Assembly: GCF_030817355.1 (NCBI RefSeq) | Contig: NZ_JAUSZH010000001.1 | Span: 7,353,001 to 7,417,000, forward strand | Length of the DNA stretch: 64,000 bases | DNA from: Streptomyces sp. V1I1 | GTDB taxonomy: Bacteria > Actinomycetota > Actinomycetes > Streptomycetales > Streptomycetaceae | Direction: 5' to 3' | Shown: positions 1 to 8,505 of the stretch, piece by piece | How positions within the stretch are numbered: position 1 is the first letter of the stretch | Layout of the letters: every line of letters starts with the position of its first letter | Program-made: the position numbers and the translations under genes | The notes under the pieces: model-generated | Told to the model about the DNA's origin: nothing | Database searches by the model: none | What the model saw: the letters and a program-made list of their open reading frames with translations, nothing else

Positions 1-1
1 C

Positions 2-106
2 GGAGTGCCGATCCTGGCCTGCACGCTGGACCACAACAGTCTGGTGGGAGCGGCGGAGTTGGCGTGGCAGCCGGTCCTGGACGACCCGCTGGGCGCGCTC
101 GGCTGA
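2..106 (+). CDS. ROK family protein, C-terminal end (partial)
   Basis: An open frame runs in from the left edge and stops with TGA at 104-106. The last 34 residues include the segment DHNSLVGAAELA followed by QPVLDDPLGALG. This looks like the end of streptomycete ROK proteins (NagC/XylR-type repressors or sugar kinases), which usually finish with a helix after an NSLVGAAxLA stretch. Only the tail is visible, so neither the HTH nor the kinase motifs can be checked, and repressor cannot be told from kinase. The assignment is from family memory. Confidence 0.55.
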   Translation, partial: GVPILACTLDHNSLVGAAELAWQPVLDDPLGALG

Positions 107-174
107 CGGGCGACGACACCCGTCCGGGGGCACGATGGACGCTTGGGGGCGCACTTTCGGGTAGGCGACGACCT

Positions 175-1026
175 ATGACCCAGAAGCCTTCCGGCGCGGA
201 GCACCATGCGCACCCGCTCCGGAACCTGCACAGCAGGACTCTCGCGTCACCCCTCGGGCTCGCCTGGAACCGCGGCCGCGAGGTGGAGCTGATGCACCGC
301 GCGATGGGCTTCGCCGCACTCGGCTTTCTGACGCTTGTCCCGCTCCTGATCGTCGTCGCGGCGGCCGACCCGGCGAGCGGACAGGGCTTCGCCCGCTGGC
401 TGGGCCAGGCGCTGGGGGTCTCGGAGGCCTCCCAGGACGAGGTCGAGCGGCTGTTCGGCCTGCCTGGGCAGGCGCTGCAGCGCACGACCGCGTTCGGTCT
501 CGCCGCGCTCACCGTCTTCGGTCTGACCTTCGGTTCGGCGGTGCAGACCGGCTACGAGAAGGTCTGGGACCTGCCGACGGCCCGCTGGCACACCATGTGG
601 CGGCATGTCGTCTGGCTGGCCCTGCTCGTCTTCTCCCTGGTGGTCTTCGCCAGCACGCCCGTGCCCACCGACGCTGTCTGGGAGACGATCCTGGGCGCCC
701 TGGCAGATCTGATCGGCACCTGCATCTTCTTCTTGCTGTCCCAGCGTGTGCTGCTCGGCGGCCGGGTCCGCTGGCGGGCCCTGCTGCCGGGGTCGGTGGC
801 GACGGCCGTGGGCCTGCTCGGCCTGCGGGTCTTCTCGCAACTCGTCTTCTCACCGCTGATCGCGTCGACCGCCGTCACCTACGGCCCGTTCGGGACCGTG
901 CTGGTCATCCAGTCCTGGCTCGTCGGTGTCGGCGTGGTCGTCTACGGAGGAGCGCTCGTGGGACGCCTCATCCACGAAGGAAGCGTGGGGCGCCGACTGG
1001 GACGCGAGCCGGAAGACGCTCCCTAG
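175..1026 (+). CDS. YihY/BrkB-like integral membrane protein
   Basis: This 283-residue membrane protein has about six hydrophobic segments (roughly residues 43-63, 105-125, 143-160, 170-190, 205-225 and 240-262) and a charged C-terminal tail. Layout and spacing fit the YihY/virulence factor BrkB family, whose biochemical role is not settled. The ATG at 175 is preferred over an upstream in-frame ATG at 64, because the extra N-terminus would overlap the preceding gene and is Arg/Gly-rich, non-membrane sequence typical of GC-rich read-through. No clear Shine-Dalgarno is visible. The gene stands alone between the ROK tail and the convergent DUF4865 gene. Confidence 0.7.
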   Translation: MTQKPSGAEHHAHPLRNLHSRTLASPLGLAWNRGREVELMHRAMGFAALGFLTLVPLLIVVAAADPASGQGFARWLGQALGVSEASQDEVERLFGLPGQALQRTTAFGLAALTVFGLTFGSAVQTGYEKVWDLPTARWHTMWRHVVWLALLVFSLVVFASTPVPTDAVWETILGALADLIGTCIFFLLSQRVLLGGRVRWRALLPGSVATAVGLLGLRVFSQLVFSPLIASTAVTYGPFGTVLVIQSWLVGVGVVVYGGALVGRLIHEGSVGRRLGREPEDAP

Positions 1027-1114
1027 GCCCAGCAGAGGGCGCGGGGCGGGATTCCGTGCGACCGCGACAGCTGAGCGAGCGCCTCGGGCCTACGGACGGC
1101 CATCGGCACGGCGC

Positions 1115-1696
1115 TCACCACTGCCGCCCGCGGGGGAGCCCGTCCCGCTGCGGGGCCGAGAGATGGAGCACCTCGTAGAGGTCGCCGGTCGCCTCGGGCG
1201 TTTCGTACTCCCAGAGCGTGAAGTACAGCAGCTCCCAGTGGCGCGGATCGACGGCGAGCGCCGCGCACACCACGCCGTCCAGCCGCGCCAGGCGCCGCGT
1301 CTCCCCTACGGCCTCCTCGATCACGGGGGCGAGCGGAGCAGGCTGCGGAATCCGCTGCTTGCGCCGCACGGCGGTGCGTGGCGCGGCGGCGGCCGCAGGC
1401 CCCTCCTCGTACGCGAGCCCGGTCCAGTGCTGCACCTCGGGCCGCCCGAAGTCATCGACGATGCCCTGGAATCCCGGCCCCCAGAGGAGGCGGTTCATGC
1501 CCTCGGGGGCGGCCCACAGATAGAACGGCGCGTACTGATTCACCGGTGAGTCGTGGCCGCGCTCGCGCATCAGATACGCCTTGAGGCCGAGCCCGGGAAA
1601 GTCGTCGAGGAGATGCCCCTTCGTCGCGACCCGCTTGCGGATGATCCCCATGTCGTAGTCGGCGGGCAAGGTGATCTCGTACTGCATGGCATGCAT
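1115..1696 (-). CDS. DUF4865 family protein
   Basis: This 193-residue soluble protein begins MHAMQYEITLPADYDMGIIR and contains GHLLDDFPGLGLKAYLMRE and a Trp-rich middle (FYLWAAPEGMNRLLWGPGF). These match the DUF4865 family, which has no known activity. Its ATG overlaps the stop of the TetR gene by one base (TGATG), so the two are almost certainly co-translated. DUF4865 genes are commonly paired with TetR regulators, so this protein is probably the effector of a small autoregulated operon controlled from the palindrome at 2270-2291. Family call from recognised motifs, function unknown. Confidence 0.7.
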   Translation of the reverse strand: MHAMQYEITLPADYDMGIIRKRVATKGHLLDDFPGLGLKAYLMRERGHDSPVNQYAPFYLWAAPEGMNRLLWGPGFQGIVDDFGRPEVQHWTGLAYEEGPAAAAAPRTAVRRKQRIPQPAPLAPVIEEAVGETRRLARLDGVVCAALAVDPRHWELLYFTLWEYETPEATGDLYEVLHLSAPQRDGLPRGRQW

Positions 1697-2262
1697 CAGG
1701 CGCTCCCGGTCGTACGCAGCAGGGCGAGCAGCCCCCGCACGCCCGCTTTGAACGCGGCCGTCGTGCCGGACGCGCGAGCCAGCACATAGCCGCCCTGCAC
1801 GGTCGCGACGATCGTCGCCGCGATCTCCGCGGGCACCAGCGCGGTGCTCAACTCGCCCCGCTCCCGGCCCTCCTGGACGATCGCGGCGAGCCGGCCGCGC
1901 AGCCAGTCCAGCGTCCCGTCGACCGGGGCGCGCAGCTCGTCGCTCGCGATGACGTCCGGGTCCATCGTCAGGCGTCCCACCGGGCAGCCGCGCAGCACAT
2001 CGCGCTCCCGCAGCAGATATGCGCTGATCCGCTCGTACGCGGTCCCCTCGCCGCTCAGTGCCGCCTCCGCGGCGGCCCGCATCTCGTCCGCCGTACGCCG
2101 GATCGCCGCCAGCGCCAGATCGGGCTTGCCTTCGAAGTGGTGGTACATGCTGCCCTGGCCTGCCCCGGCCTGCCGCTGGATGGCCTTGGGGCTGGTGCCC
2201 ACGTAGCCGCGCTCCCACAGCAGCTCGCGGGTGGCCTCGATCAGCCGCTCGGGAGTGCTCAT
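1696..2262 (-). CDS. TetR/AcrR family transcriptional regulator
   Basis: A 188-residue repressor with an N-terminal TetR helix-turn-helix (residues about 6-52: LIEATRELLWERGYVGTSPKAI followed by AGAGQGSMYHHFEGK). The C-terminal ligand domain contains GCPVGRLTMD, as in YxaF/LmrA-like TetR proteins. Start chosen at the ATG at 2262; an in-frame upstream start at 2277 would lie inside the palindromic operator at 2270-2291. It is the first gene of an operon with DUF4865, and the near-perfect 22-bp palindrome 8 nt upstream of the start implies autoregulation. Confidence 0.85.
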   Translation of the reverse strand: MSTPERLIEATRELLWERGYVGTSPKAIQRQAGAGQGSMYHHFEGKPDLALAAIRRTADEMRAAAEAALSGEGTAYERISAYLLRERDVLRGCPVGRLTMDPDVIASDELRAPVDGTLDWLRGRLAAIVQEGRERGELSTALVPAEIAATIVATVQGGYVLARASGTTAAFKAGVRGLLALLRTTGSA

Positions 2263-2269
2263 GAACAGA

Positions 2270-2291
2270 CTGTACATACTAGTAGGTACAG
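2270..2291. promoter_or_regulatory. Palindromic TetR-type operator
   Basis: A 22-bp inverted repeat with outer arms CTGTAC and GTACAG and core TACTAGTA is centred between 2280 and 2281; only one base pair of the dyad is mismatched. It sits 8 nt upstream of the TetR start codon, and on the minus strand the TAGTAT in its core resembles a -10 box. Position and symmetry fit an autoregulatory TetR operator. Confidence 0.75.
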
Positions 2292-2452
2292 AATCCAGGG
2301 CAGCCGGGAGCAGCCACGAAAGCCCTGAATACTCCCCGGGTGGTATGCGCAGTGCCGCTGGCCGTACGACGACTTCGACCCCCTCCCGGCGGGAGCCTCA
2401 AAGGCGACAAGGAACCCACGCACCACCATCGCCACCGAGGAGCTGAGCCGAG

Positions 2453-2758
2453 ATGAACACCCTGGCGTACGCAGACGGGCCAGGCCCGTGGATTCTCTTC
2501 TTCCCGCTGATCTGGGCGGCCGTCGTCGTCGGCGTCGTCACCGTTCTGCGCCGCACCGGCGTGTGGCGCGGGCGCCGCGGCCCCTGGCAGGGACCCCGCT
2601 CGACGCAGAGGCCCGGCTCGACGCACGGCGAGAACTCGCCGATCGCGCTGCTCGGCCGCCGCTTCGCCGCCGGTGAGATCGACGAGGACGAGTACTGGCG
2701 GCGGCTGTCCGTCCTGGACGAGCAGTTCGGCCGTACGGGCAAGGACAGTGCGGTATGA
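2453..2758 (+). CDS. SHOCT domain-containing small membrane protein
   Basis: This 101-residue protein has one N-terminal membrane segment (about residues 11-33, ILFFPLIWAAVVVGVVTVL), a basic linker, and a C-terminal SHOCT motif (LLGRRFAAGEIDEDEYWRRL, residues about 68-87). A GAGGAG Shine-Dalgarno precedes the ATG. Its stop overlaps the start of the following ABC-transporter remnant (ATGA), so it was originally the first gene of a transporter operon. SHOCT domains are short oligomerisation or anchoring modules of unknown specific role. Confidence 0.75.
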   Translation: MNTLAYADGPGPWILFFPLIWAAVVVGVVTVLRRTGVWRGRRGPWQGPRSTQRPGSTHGENSPIALLGRRFAAGEIDEDEYWRRLSVLDEQFGRTGKDSAV

Positions 2759-3941
2759 CCGCCACCGCCACCCGGACCCGCACCGCAGCCCGGGTCGTCG
2801 GCGCCGTGAAGATCTACGGCAAGGGCGATACCGAAGTGAGGGCCCTGGACGGGGTGAGCGTCGACTTCCCGTCGGCCGCTTCACCGCGATCATGGGGCCC
2901 TCGGGCTCCGGCAAATCGACCCTTATGCTTCCCCTCGCTTCGCTGGGGAGACCCCATGCGCCGCCGGGCTCGCGGTCAGCGTCCCGGCGTTCGGCGCGGG
3001 CGGCAGCGGACTCAGCCCGAAGCTCGCCCCGGCCATCGCCGCACAGCCCGAGGGTGCAGACCGCGGTAGGCCTCGGCAAAGGTGTTGCGGAGGTTGACGG
3101 CGCGGGACGCCGGCTCACCGTCACCGACCCGGTCGCGCTCGGCAAGGCATTCGACCTCGGCACGGTGCGGGGCTCGCTCGACGGGCTCGGCACGAACGGC
3201 ATGGCCGTGGCGGACACCGAGGCGGACAGGCGGGGCTGGAAGCCCGGCTCCATCGCCGAACTCGCCTTCACCGACGGGAAGAAGCAGACCTTCACGGTCC
3301 GCGCGGTCTTCGAGCAGTCGGAGCTGGCGGGCGACTACGTCATCACTCGCGAGGCCTGGGCCCCGCACCGGGGACAGGACTCCGACACCCTGATCGCCGT
3401 CAGCTTCAAAGACGGGGTGTCCACCGCCGACGGCACTGCGGCGGTCGAGAAGACCGCGGCGGCGTACGGCAATCCCGAGGTGCAGACCCGCGACGAGTAC
3501 GCGCAGACCGCAGCCGGAGCCATCGACATGATGCTCACCCTGGTCTACGCCCTGCTCGCGCTCGCCGTGGTGATCGCGCTGCTAGGCATCGCCAACGCCC
3601 TCACCCTCGCGATCCACGAACGCACCAGGGAACTGGGCCTGTTGCGTGCCGTCGGACAGACCAGAAGCCAGCTGCGCTCGATGGTGCGCTACGAGTCGGT
3701 GCTGGTCGCCGCGTTCGGCACGGCAGGCGGCCTGGCGCTCGGCAGCCTGCTCGGCTGGGTGCTCGTCAAGGCGTCCGAGGGTGCCGGCGACACCGCCTTC
3801 GCTTTCGCCGTACCGCCGGTGCAGCTCCTGGTGGTCGCGCTGGTCGGTCTGTTGGCCGGAGCGGTCGCGGGCTGGCGGCCCGCGCGTCGCGCCGCCCGCC
3901 TGGACGTACTGCGCGCCATCGCCACCGAACAGCGCGGCTGA
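2755..3941 (+). pseudogene. Broken MacB-type ABC transporter (ATPase start fused to FtsX permease end)
   Basis: The reading frame opens as an ABC ATPase (ARVVGAVKIYGKGDTEVRAL), then shifts: a lost base near 2868 moves the Walker A motif (MGPSGSGKSTLM) to another frame. Right after Walker A the homology stops at a short hairpin (2928-2950). From about 3060 the frame reads as the second half of an FtsX/MacB permease, with periplasmic domain and then three membrane segments ending in RPARRAARLDVLRAI. The rest of the ATPase (signature motif, Walker B) and the first part of the permease are missing, so one deletion fused the two genes. No functional product is expected, although the permease C-terminal half is intact in frame. 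Confidence 0.8.
2928..2955. repeat. Short palindromic element at the deletion junction
   Basis: CTTCCCC and GGGGAG arms flank the loop TCGCTTCGCT, followed by GACCCC. It lies exactly where the ATPase homology ends, so it may be a REP/MITE-like repeat that took part in, or landed at, the deletion. Similar GGGGAGACCCC hairpins are scattered in Streptomyces genomes (from memory, not checked here). Confidence 0.5.
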
Positions 3942-3943
3942 AA

Positions 3944-3992
3944 ATCCAGCCCGCCCGGCGATTGAGGGGCGGGGGCTGGGGCGGAGCCCCGG
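3944..3992. terminator. Streptomyces-type repeat with terminator-like hairpin
   Basis: Begins just after the permease stop with AATCCAGCCCGCCCGGCGAT, a form of a common intergenic repeat of streptomycetes. It ends in a stem-loop (GGGGCT at 3972-3977, AGCCCC at 3985-3990). The convergent gene ends at 4021, so it probably terminates transcription from both sides. Confidence 0.6.
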
Positions 3993-4020
3993 TCAGTGGA
4001 CCTCGGTCGGCAGACCCCGG

Positions 4021-4512
4021 TCAGCGCGCGATGGTTGACCGCACGGTGGCGTGTTCGCGCAAGGGGCCGTCGGTCGTTGCCCCGTACACCAGCGGATACG
4101 GCGGCAGCGCCACGGGCGACGGCGCCGAGAGCGTGAACCAGACGCTCTTCCCGGTGTCGCCCTGCGGCCGTACGCCCCAGCTCTCGCTCACCGCCGCTAT
4201 CAGCGCGAGCCCGCGGCCGGAGGTGGCGAAGTGGTCGGAGTCCTCGACCGTCGGGATACGTGGATCGTGGTCATGAACCGAGACCGTGAGCCGGTCGAGC
4301 AGCAGCTCGATCTCCACGGTGCACATCTTGTCCGGCTCGGCGTGCTGGTGGACATTGGTCAGCAACTCGGTTACGCCGAGTGCTGCCTGGTCGATCAAGG
4401 GATCGAGATGCCAGTAGCGCAGTTGCGCCGAGATGATTCTGCGGACCTGACCGATCCGCGACGGCAGGGCCTGGAGCTCCACCGTGCAGTGCCTGCTTGG
4501 CTGGCTGATCAC
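4021..4512 (-). CDS. RsbW-like ATP-binding regulatory protein (HATPase_c)
   Basis: A 163-residue GHKL ATPase-fold protein. The N-box is visible as ALGVTELLTNVHQHA and the G1-type motif as HFATSGRGLALI, as in anti-sigma/serine kinases of the RsbW group. Only the ATPase domain is present; there is no sensor part. The GTG at 4512 (VISQPSRHCTVELQALPSRI) is preferred because everything upstream in the frame overlaps the neighbouring gene in low-complexity read-through. Such proteins usually bind sigma or anti-sigma-antagonist partners; no partner gene is adjacent. Confidence 0.8.
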   Translation of the reverse strand: MISQPSRHCTVELQALPSRIGQVRRIISAQLRYWHLDPLIDQAALGVTELLTNVHQHAEPDKMCTVEIELLLDRLTVSVHDHDPRIPTVEDSDHFATSGRGLALIAAVSESWGVRPQGDTGKSVWFTLSAPSPVALPPYPLVYGATTDGPLREHATVRSTIAR

Positions 4513-4693
4513 GGCTGCGACTCCCCGAATGAGGTCCGGAAGAAGACGAAGGATCGGATCCAGCAGTTGGCTGGCTGCTGATTTGTCCGGCGGGCTGGAT
4601 CGCAGCGTGACCGCCGGTGCACCCTGAGTGATGTGAGACCAGCGTGAACCATTGACCACGGTCCCGCAACTCGCAGCATCCGGGTGGTTACTC

Positions 4694-5017
4694 TCAGTTC
4701 CTGGTGCCGCCCGCGCCGTGCAGCGCCTCCAGGAAGCGTCCGGCCAGCGCCCGGCCCTCAGGCCTGCGGCTGCGCTGTCCCATCGTGAGCCGGTACCTCT
4801 TGCCGTTGACCGTCGCCACCGTGCTCGCCTCATCGGCGAACCAGGGCTTGCCGGCCCTGACCCCGCGGACGGGAGCACTCTCGATCACCCGGCCGTAACT
4901 GGTCAGCAGCGCCAGCCTGCCGTCCTTGATCCGCACTTGTCCGGCCTTCGTCAGCGAGCGCGGCCACCGCTCGATCCGTACGCCCGTAGCGCTGAATTCG
5001 GGCTCTGCCATCGCCAT
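4694..5017 (-). CDS. Conserved streptomycete protein of unknown function
   Basis: This 107-residue protein starts MAMAEPEFSATGVRIERWPR; its middle (RIKDGRLALLTSYGRVIESA) reads like a small beta-rich PH/GRAM-type fold. The C-terminal helix is basic. The ATG at 5017 is chosen because residues from an upstream ATG at 5080 are not protein-like. It lies on the same strand as the RsbW-like gene 180 bases downstream and is divergent from the cysteine-synthase-like gene. I do not recognise a function. Confidence 0.6.
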   Translation of the reverse strand: MAMAEPEFSATGVRIERWPRSLTKAGQVRIKDGRLALLTSYGRVIESAPVRGVRAGKPWFADEASTVATVNGKRYRLTMGQRSRRPEGRALAGRFLEALHGAGGTRN

Positions 5018-5215
5018 AGGCCCTCCGCCCCCTTCACACCGTTTCCTGTTGGCAGTCTGCACAACTCTGGGCGTATGCACCAGTACGTGTGGAAGGACCC
5101 GGGCAACTCCAGCCCTGCAAGTGACCCCTATGGATGCCCAAAGTGAACGTTTGTGCAGGTGAGGGGCTTACTGTGGTGTGTGGGACCGAAGTCGACAGGA
5201 CGAGGAACGGCGCGC

Positions 5216-6349
5216 ATGAGCACGAGTGAGAAGCCAGTGACGGGCGAGGCGATGCCGACCGTCGATGTGGACCGCAGCGATCCAGAGTACCGGGCCTGGC
5301 TGAAGGAGGCGGTGCGCAAGGTCCAGGCCGACGCCAACCGCTCTGCCGACACCCACCTGCTGCGATTCCCGCTGCCCGAGGAGTGGGGCATCGACCTCTA
5401 CCTCAAGGACGAGTCCACCCATCCCACAGGCAGCCTCAAGCACCGCCTCGCGCGGTCGCTGTTCCTGTACGGCCTGTGCAATGGCTGGATCCGGCCTGGC
5501 AAGCCCGTCATCGAGGCGTCCAGCGGCTCGACCGCAGTCTCCGAGGCGTACTTCGCCAAGCTGATCGGCGTCCCCTTCGTCGCGGTGATGCCCCGCACCA
5601 CCAGCGCCGAGAAGATCCGGCTGATCGAATTCCACGGCGGCCAGTGCCACTTCGTCGACGACTCGCGGAAGATGTACGAGGAGTCGGCGGCGCTCGCGCA
5701 ACGGACCGGCGGCCACTACATGGACCAGTTCACCTACGCGGAACGGGCCACCGACTGGCGCGGCAACAACAACATCGCCGAATCGATCTACCAGCAGCTG
5801 AAGTTGGAGCGCTATCCCGAGCCCGCGTGGATCGTCGCGACGGCCGGCACCGGCGGCACCTCGGCGACCATCGCCCGCTACGTCCACTACATGCAGCACG
5901 ACACCCGTATCTGCGTCCCAGACCCGGAGAACTCCTGTTTCTTCGACGGCTGGACGAACCACGATCCGCACGCCGGCAGTGACTGCGGCTCCCGCATCGA
6001 GGGCATCGGACGGCCGCGCATGGAGCCGAGCTTCGTGCCCGGGGCCATCGACCGGATGATGAAGGTGCCGGACGCGGCGAGCGTCGCCGCCGTACGTGCC
6101 CTGGACGCGGCCATCGGCCGTAAGGCGGGCGGCTCCACCGGCACCGGCCTGTGGAGCGCGCTGAAGATCATCGGCGAGATGCTGGCCGACGGGCGCAAGG
6201 GGAGCGTGGTCACGCTGCTCTGTGACCCGGGCGACCGCTACCTCGACAAGTACTACTCCGACGCCTGGCTGGACGAACAGGGCCTGGACATCGCCCCATA
6301 CACCGCGGCGATCGAGGAGTTCCTGGACAGCGGCGTCTGGCCCCGCTGA
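5216..6349 (+). CDS. PLP-dependent cysteine synthase-like enzyme (Cds1-type cysteine desulfhydrase)
   Basis: A 377-residue fold-type II PLP enzyme. The lysine that should bind PLP is in [12 protein letters not shown], the asparagine/serine loop is [12 protein letters not shown], and the phosphate-binding glycine loop is [13 protein letters not shown]. Compared with CysK it has an extended middle ([16 protein letters not shown]) and ends with an aromatic tail. This layout resembles mycobacterial Cds1 (Rv3684), which degrades L-cysteine to pyruvate, sulfide and ammonia; that activity is inferred from the family. Start ATG 5216 has AGGAACGG upstream. It is transcribed alone and divergently from the 4694-5017 gene. 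Confidence 0.75.
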   Translation: MSTSEKPVTGEAMPTVDVDRSDPEYRAWLKEAVRKVQADANRSADTHLLRFPLPEEWGIDLYLKDESTHPTGSLKHRLARSLFLYGLCNGWIRPGKPVIEASSGSTAVSEAYFAKLIGVPFVAVMPRTTSAEKIRLIEFHGGQCHFVDDSRKMYEESAALAQRTGGHYMDQFTYAERATDWRGNNNIAESIYQQLKLERYPEPAWIVATAGTGGTSATIARYVHYMQHDTRICVPDPENSCFFDGWTNHDPHAGSDCGSRIEGIGRPRMEPSFVPGAIDRMMKVPDAASVAAVRALDAAIGRKAGGSTGTGLWSALKIIGEMLADGRKGSVVTLLCDPGDRYLDKYYSDAWLDEQGLDIAPYTAAIEEFLDSGVWPR

Positions 6350-6379
6350 CCGGGGCGGTTCATGTCATTGCGCGGCGGA

Positions 6380-6862
6380 TCATTGCGCGGCGGACCGGGT
6401 GAGCCTGCGGTCGAGACTGCGGACCGCGCCGCGGAAGGACGTGGCCAGCCCTGAGCGGCCCAGCTTCAGGACGGCGAGCATCAGCGCCGGGGCGTCCGCC
6501 GCGAAGGTCCACTGCACCCGGGTGCCGTTCGCGGCTGGAGTGATCCGCCACTCCTCCAACAGGGCGCGAAGGCCGGGTGCGTTGGTCTCGTCGACGCGGT
6601 AGGCGTAGCGCTCGCCGGGGTCCGTGGCCAGGATGGTCTCGAGGAAGAGGACGCCGCCCTTGAGCCTGATCTCGCGGCCCCCGCCCCCGTGGGTGGGCGT
6701 GGCCGAGCTGACAGCGGTGAACCACGAGGTCCAGCCCGGGACATCCTCGGCGAGCGCTTCGTACACGGCCTGCGGCGAGGCCGACAACTCGGCCGAGAAG
6801 ACCAGGCGCAGCGGGGCTGACTCGACGAAGTCGAGTTCCACGGGGCGGAGTCGGCGTGCCAT
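6380..6862 (-). CDS. SRPBCC family protein (START-like)
   Basis: A 160-residue protein with a polyketide-cyclase/START-like fold: it begins with the strand LRLVFSAELSASPQAVYEAL, has the DVPGWTSWF segment typical of SRPBCC domains that bind small hydrophobic ligands, and ends with a long helix (LMLAVLKLGRSGLATSFRGA). The start at 6862 (MARRLRPVELDF) is preferred over 6910. It lies downstream of a second SRPBCC gene (6924-7442) and a DeoR regulator on the same strand with small gaps, suggesting one unit. The ligand is unknown. Confidence 0.7.
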   Translation of the reverse strand: MARRLRPVELDFVESAPLRLVFSAELSASPQAVYEALAEDVPGWTSWFTAVSSATPTHGGGGREIRLKGGVLFLETILATDPGERYAYRVDETNAPGLRALLEEWRITPAANGTRVQWTFAADAPALMLAVLKLGRSGLATSFRGAVRSLDRRLTRSAAQ

Positions 6863-6923
6863 GGACCGTACCTCCGGCTGGAGAGGAGTGGGGCGGGGCC
6901 CGCACACCATAGCTGGCGGCCCG

Positions 6924-7442
6924 TCAGTTGTCCGTAGCAGGCGGCCTCGGTCGTGTGAGGAGTCCGTCCAGCGCGCGGCCGAACACCAGCCGCGCCACCC
7001 GGACTACCAGCGGGTCGAGCAGCCGGGGAACCAGCCGGATACGGAGCTCCTCCACCCAGACCACCACGGCACCAGGCCCCTGAGGGAGCACCTCGATCTC
7101 TGCCCAGCCCTTGATGACGCGGCCGCGCTTCTCCAGTCGGCACAGCCCCGGCGCGCCGTCCTCGGGCGGCTGCCAGTGGACGACCTCCATCGGATCGTCG
7201 AAGCCGAAGCGGTCAAGTCTGAAGCGGTCAAGTCCGGAGCGGTCAAGTCCCGAGCGGCCAAGTCCGGAGCGGCCAAGTCCCGAGCGCGCCACGAACACCG
7301 TGCCGACCCGGGTGGGCGACGGTGTCACAGAGGACACGGTTGTCAACGGCACCTGGGCGGCGTGCGCCCGCCAGTCGGTGACCCGCAGCCAGGCCTCATC
7401 GGCAGGCAGCGTGACGGCCCGTGCGATCCGGAAGGCGGTCAC
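6924..7442 (-). CDS. SRPBCC family protein with internal 5-residue repeats
   Basis: This 172-residue protein starts MTAFRIARAVTLPADEAWLR, a typical SRPBCC first strand and helix, and continues with VTDWRAHAAQVPLT. After FVARSG the usual short loop is expanded into a tandem GRSGL/DRSGL/DRFRL array (residues about 53-78) before FGFDDPMEVVHW resumes the family pattern. The insertion is an exact multiple of three bases, so the frame is kept. Its start lies 6 nt downstream of the stop of the DeoR gene, so both are likely on one transcript. Function unknown. Confidence 0.7.
   Translation of the reverse strand: MTAFRIARAVTLPADEAWLRVTDWRAHAAQVPLTTVSSVTPSPTRVGTVFVARSGLGRSGLGRSGLDRSGLDRFRLDRFGFDDPMEVVHWQPPEDGAPGLCRLEKRGRVIKGWAEIEVLPQGPGAVVVWVEELRIRLVPRLLDPLVVRVARLVFGRALDGLLTRPRPPATDN
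7208..7282. repeat. Five tandem 15-bp units inside the SRPBCC gene
   Basis: Five consecutive units of the form AGCGG(T/C)CAAGTC(N)3 fill 75 bp without interruption. Units differ at only a few positions and keep the reading frame, giving the protein a run of five-residue repeats. This is a minisatellite-type array likely to vary in copy number between strains. Confidence 0.85.
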
Positions 7443-7448
7443 CCGGCG

Positions 7449-8294
7449 TCAGCCGTCCTGCCCGTCGGCGACCTCGCGACCGCCCGCCACCACCAGGCCG
7501 GGCAGATGCTCCGCGATCTCCTCGCGCGCCTCCCCCGAAAGACCCGCATCAGTCACCAGCGTGTCGACCTCCGCGAGCCGGGCGAACGAACTCAGGCCCA
7601 CCGTCCCCCACTTGGTGTGGTCGGCGACCACCACGACCCGGCGCGCGGCCTGGACGAAGCGGCGGTTCGTCTCGGCCTCCGCCAGATTCGGCGTGGAGAG
7701 CCCGGCCTCCACCGAGATGCCGTGCACCCCGAGGAACAGCACATCGAAGTGGAGCGAGCGGATCGCCTGGTCGGCGACCGGCCCGACCAGCGAGTCGGAG
7801 GGCGTACGCACACCGCCGGTGAGGACCACCGTCGCGGCGCCGGAACGCTGGCCGCCCGCCGCACCCGCCCGCTGCGCCGCGTGGAACACATCCGCGACCC
7901 GCACCGAGTTGGTGACCACCGTCAGATCCGGCACCTCGAGCAGATGGTGCGCCAGCGCATAGGTCGTGGTGCCGCCGGACAGCGCGATCGCGCTGCCGGG
8001 CACCGCCATCTGCGCGGCCGCCCGCGCGATGTCCTCCTTGGCGCTCAGCTCAAGCGCCGACTTGGCCTCGAACCCCGGCTCGTGCGTGCTCGCCTCAACC
8101 ACCGGCACCGCGCCGCCGTGGACCTTCTCGATGACCCCCTGCCGGGCCAGGGAGTCCAGATCCCGGCGCACCGTCATGTCGGAGACATTGAGCTTGCGGG
8201 TGAGCTCATTGACCCGCACCCCACCGCGCCTGCGCACCTCGTCGAGGATCAGGGCGCGCCGCTGCTCCGCGAGCAGGTTCTGGTTGTCGGTCAC
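7449..8294 (-). CDS. DeoR/GlpR family transcriptional regulator
   Basis: A 281-residue DeoR-type repressor. The N-terminal winged HTH reads LILDEVRRRGGVRVNELTRK followed by VSDMTVRRDLDSLARQGVIE. The C-terminal DeoR sensor domain has the sugar-phosphate-binding motifs LSGGTTTYALA and FLGVHGIS and the later VVVVADHTKWG. The GTG at 8294 (VTDNQNLLAEQRR) is chosen by resemblance to usual family starts; ATGs at 8315 and 8327 are alternatives. Known members respond to phosphorylated sugars. The two SRPBCC genes downstream are likely in its operon; no sugar gene is adjacent, so the effector is unknown. Confidence 0.8.
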   Translation of the reverse strand: MTDNQNLLAEQRRALILDEVRRRGGVRVNELTRKLNVSDMTVRRDLDSLARQGVIEKVHGGAVPVVEASTHEPGFEAKSALELSAKEDIARAAAQMAVPGSAIALSGGTTTYALAHHLLEVPDLTVVTNSVRVADVFHAAQRAGAAGGQRSGAATVVLTGGVRTPSDSLVGPVADQAIRSLHFDVLFLGVHGISVEAGLSTPNLAEAETNRRFVQAARRVVVVADHTKWGTVGLSSFARLAEVDTLVTDAGLSGEAREEIAEHLPGLVVAGGREVADGQDG

Positions 8295-8505
8295 TGCCGG
8301 GGCCGGTCCTTCCATGTCGTCGTACACCGCTCGTCGTACACCGCCTGGGGCGAAGGTGGCTCATCCTCGCACGCACGACGCGGCCCGTCTCGGGGAGATT
8401 CCGTGAGAGCCGTGCGGTGAGCTGCCAGGATCCGGGATTCTGGTCATGAACTGCCGCGCGGCCGCGCACTGATCGATCCTCCCATCGAGAGAGCGAGTCA
8501 CAGAA

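Noticed and set aside
247..840. Long minus-strand open frame opposite the YihY-like gene
   Set aside because: Its translation is Gln/Asp/Arg-rich low-complexity sequence typical of the antisense of a GC-rich membrane gene; the plus-strand frame has clear membrane helices.
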